In this document: piece after piece, positions 43,968 to 45,029 of the stretch
How positions within the stretch are numbered: the first letter of the stretch is position 1
Layout: every line of letters begins with the position of its first letter
Origin: JAABTH01 sp964492615
GTDB taxonomy: Bacteria > Bacillota > Dethiobacteria > DTU022
Direction of reading: 5' to 3'
NCBI GenBank assembly: GCA_964492615.1
Contig: CAZBKZ010000019.1
Location: 1 to 45,029, forward strand
DNA length: 45,029 nucleotides
Made by a program: the position numbers and the translations under genes
Notes under the pieces: model-generated
What the model was told of the DNA's origin: nothing
The model's database searches: none
What the model saw: the letters and a program-made list of their open reading frames with translations, nothing else

Positions 43968-44372
43968 ATGCTTAATTATTCCTCTCTTGTAACTATGCTG
44001 GATAAAGGGTTATGCTGCAGCCAGATGATAATTCAGCAAGGTCTTGAAGATACCGGACAGGAGGATAATCCTGGCTTAATAACAGCGGTATCCGGTTTAT
44101 GCAAGGGTATGCACTCAAGACAGATATGTGGTGCGATCAGTGGCTCAGTGTGCTTGCTTTCTCTATGTGCTCCTGATAATATTAGCGATCTGGCAAAGCA
44201 AGTGGTTGAATGGTTCGTATCTGAGTATGAAGGTAAGTATGAAAGTATTAACTGTGGCGATATTTTAGGTGATGATGAGGATAATCATAAGATCAGGTGT
44301 CCTCAAATAATTATGGCAACGTATAATAAAACTCTGGAATTGTTGGAAGAAAGCGGGTTTGAGCTTCCTTAG
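43968..44372 (+). CDS. C-GCAxxG-C-C family protein (DVU_1555-like)
   Basis: This 134-residue cysteine-rich protein has GLCCSQMIIQQG, SGLCKGM, ICGAISGSVCLLSLC and later INCGDI and IRCPQI. Here the central motif reads C-GAISG-xx-C and so fits the C-GCAxxG-C-C family with small changes. These proteins are found with Mo/W and Fe-S oxidoreductases and may be redox-active or metal-binding. It starts three bases after the methyltransferase stop. It is the second such protein in the window (the first at 26482) and the last recognisable gene of the Mop cluster. Confidence 0.85.
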   Translation: MLNYSSLVTMLDKGLCCSQMIIQQGLEDTGQEDNPGLITAVSGLCKGMHSRQICGAISGSVCLLSLCAPDNISDLAKQVVEWFVSEYEGKYESINCGDILGDDEDNHKIRCPQIIMATYNKTLELLEESGFELP

Positions 44373-44431
44373 AGCAGGCAAAACATATATTGTGTTACCG
44401 GAATGATTGAGATGGTTTCCGGCTGGTGAAT

Positions 44432-44560
44432 TTAAATAGGGCTTCTTGCACAAGTCAAGAAGCCTTTAAAATAGGACTTCCATCCCTTTTTTGATATGTT
44501 AAGTATAAGCGAATCTATGGAAATATCTCTAAAATCTCTTGTGCAGGAAGCCCTATTTAA
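44432..44560. mobile_element. MITE-like element, about 130 bp, 23-bp inverted repeats and TTAA flanks
   Basis: TTAAATAGGGCTTCTTGCAC (44432 onward, repeat to 44454) and its reverse complement at 44538-44560 match at 22 of 23 bases. Taking the element as ATAGGGC...GCCCTAT leaves TTAA on both sides, as a target-site duplication. The left repeat also folds with CAAGAAGCC into a hairpin that could terminate the Mop transcript. It contains no transposase. Confidence 0.7.
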
Positions 44561-44851
44561 TAAAATTTTGATGCGTGCCGAAGAAGAATACTTTTTGCTC
44601 CTACTATGGAACTTAATACTGCCTTGCTTAATAGTTATGGAGACAGCAGAAACCTGTGGTCTTTTGTCTGATGTTTCAGCACAGTAGGTTGTCTCGGTAT
44701 GGGATTGCCTTGATTGGTAATGTAGCTTACGCTGGAGAAGCCAGCCCGGGGAGTATAATAACCTGGCTCATTCTGATAAATTTGGATGTAAAATGTTTAT
44801 TGACCGCAGAAGGGTGATTTTGGTTGAATCAGTAAAAGTTGCGATCGTCAA

Positions 44852-44889
44852 GAAAAAAGTGATCCATGCGCCAGGAAAAAAGTGATCCA
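44852..44889. mobile_element. IS21-like terminus (repeated 15-mer)
   Basis: GAAAAAAGTGATCCA occurs at 44852-44866 and again at 44875-44889, 23 bases apart. Repeated short motifs of this kind form the ends of IS21-family elements as I recall. The rest of the element would continue to the right. Family assignment is from memory of the motif. Confidence 0.5.
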
Positions 44890-44971
44890 CTATTCACCCG
44901 CCCCACTCTTTCCATGCAATCGATAAGAAGTTGCCTCTGTGGAGATTGCACTGGAAAGGGGATGAATAAGC

Positions 44972-45029
44972 CTACGAAATCTTAGTTTGTTTAACATTAG
45001 CTTTTTCCTTTTTCAATGATTCCGCAAGC
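44972..45029 (-). CDS. Possible C-terminal tail of an IS21-type protein (partial)
   Basis: On the minus strand the frame reads LAESLKKEKANVKQTKIS and stops at 44972-44974. It lies inward of the repeated 15-mers, where an IS21 helper (IstB) gene would end. At 18 codons this is very weak evidence, and I cannot recognise a family motif in it. Only the sequence to the right of the window would decide. Confidence 0.25.
   Translation of the reverse strand, partial: LAESLKKEKANVKQTKIS

Larger units (their letters stand above)
44373..45029. other. Gene-poor region with mobile-element debris
   Basis: After the last Mop-cluster gene I see no credible coding frame. The region holds a MITE-like element (44432-44560), about 280 bases without recognisable content, an IS21-like end (44852-44889) and the tail of a minus-strand frame running off the right edge. 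Confidence 0.6.

Noticed and set aside
44496..44687. 63-codon plus-strand frame after the Mop cluster
   Set aside because: It overlaps the inverted repeat of the MITE-like element, lacks a ribosome site and shows no motif.
1..45029. CRISPR array, tRNA, rRNA or replication origin
   Set aside because: No regularly spaced repeats, cloverleaf with CCA-type ends, rRNA-like sequence or DnaA-box cluster was noticed by eye.

Overview
The window looks like a chromosomal segment of a strictly anaerobic, Gram-positive-type bacterium (Bacillota, Clostridia; a Peptococcaceae or Syntrophomonadaceae-like lineage is my best guess). The reasons are two tungsten-type aldehyde:ferredoxin oxidoreductases (AOR), a molybdenum aldehyde oxidoreductase of the Desulfovibrio Mop type, anaerobic (CbiG/CbiJ-type) cobalamin genes, C-GCAxxG-C-C redox proteins, a DUF438/DUF1858 pair, PolX, and TTG/GTG starts with strong GGAGG sites. 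No rRNA, tRNA or CRISPR array was seen. All identifications come from reading the sequence and recalling families; no database search was run.

Layout. 1-2849: end of an anaerobic cobalamin operon (cbiG partial, cobJ/cbiH, cbiJ, cobO). 2963-6048: Rrf2 regulator, DUF438 hemerythrin/PAS protein overlapping a DUF1858 gene, a decayed MetE-like remnant, a cupin and a PadR regulator. 6206-8242: PAS histidine kinase. 8301-10543 (minus): MoaD-like protein and AOR. 10570-24121: signalling and housekeeping genes, namely GGDEF/EAL protein, HAD phosphatase, MATE pump, PilZ protein, PIG-L deacetylase, lipoprotein, PurL-like half protein, PolX, methyltransferase, DUF4126 protein and a PAS/AAA+/Fis sigma-54 activator. 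24240-29153: a sigma-54 -24/-12 promoter drives a dehydrogenase/hydratase fusion, a C-GCAxxG-C-C-like protein and a second AOR, followed by a terminator and a second MoaD-like gene. 29236-33457: zinc-ribbon membrane protein, alpha/beta hydrolase, and a GntR(YtrA)/ABC operon ending in a YbjQ-family gene. 33458-35258: gene-poor DNA and a DDE transposase. 35463-44372: a sigma-A-type promoter, a Moco-type riboswitch with its own terminator, and a seven-gene Mop cluster. 44373-45029: a TTAA-flanked MITE-like element and an IS21-like end.

How it fits together. Three Mo/W-pterin enzymes sit in 36 kb, each with cofactor-related company: a MoaD-like protein beside each AOR, and a riboswitch plus a MocA-like nucleotidyltransferase with the Mop enzyme. 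This suggests a metabolism rich in aldehyde/carboxylate redox chemistry. The Mop cluster is the most system-like part: the Mo/2Fe-2S enzyme is followed by a large flavin/Fe-S protein with two HdrB-like CCG motifs and no visible NAD(P)-binding Rossmann motif, a small Cys-rich protein, a nucleotidyltransferase-HD fusion, a histidine phosphatase, a methyltransferase with a Cys-rich tail and a C-GCAxxG-C-C protein. The order resembles the poorly understood DVU_1551-1559 set of Desulfovibrio vulgaris, but members expected next do not appear before mobile DNA and the window edge. The AOR2 operon is a second self-contained unit because its activator and promoter can both be read directly.
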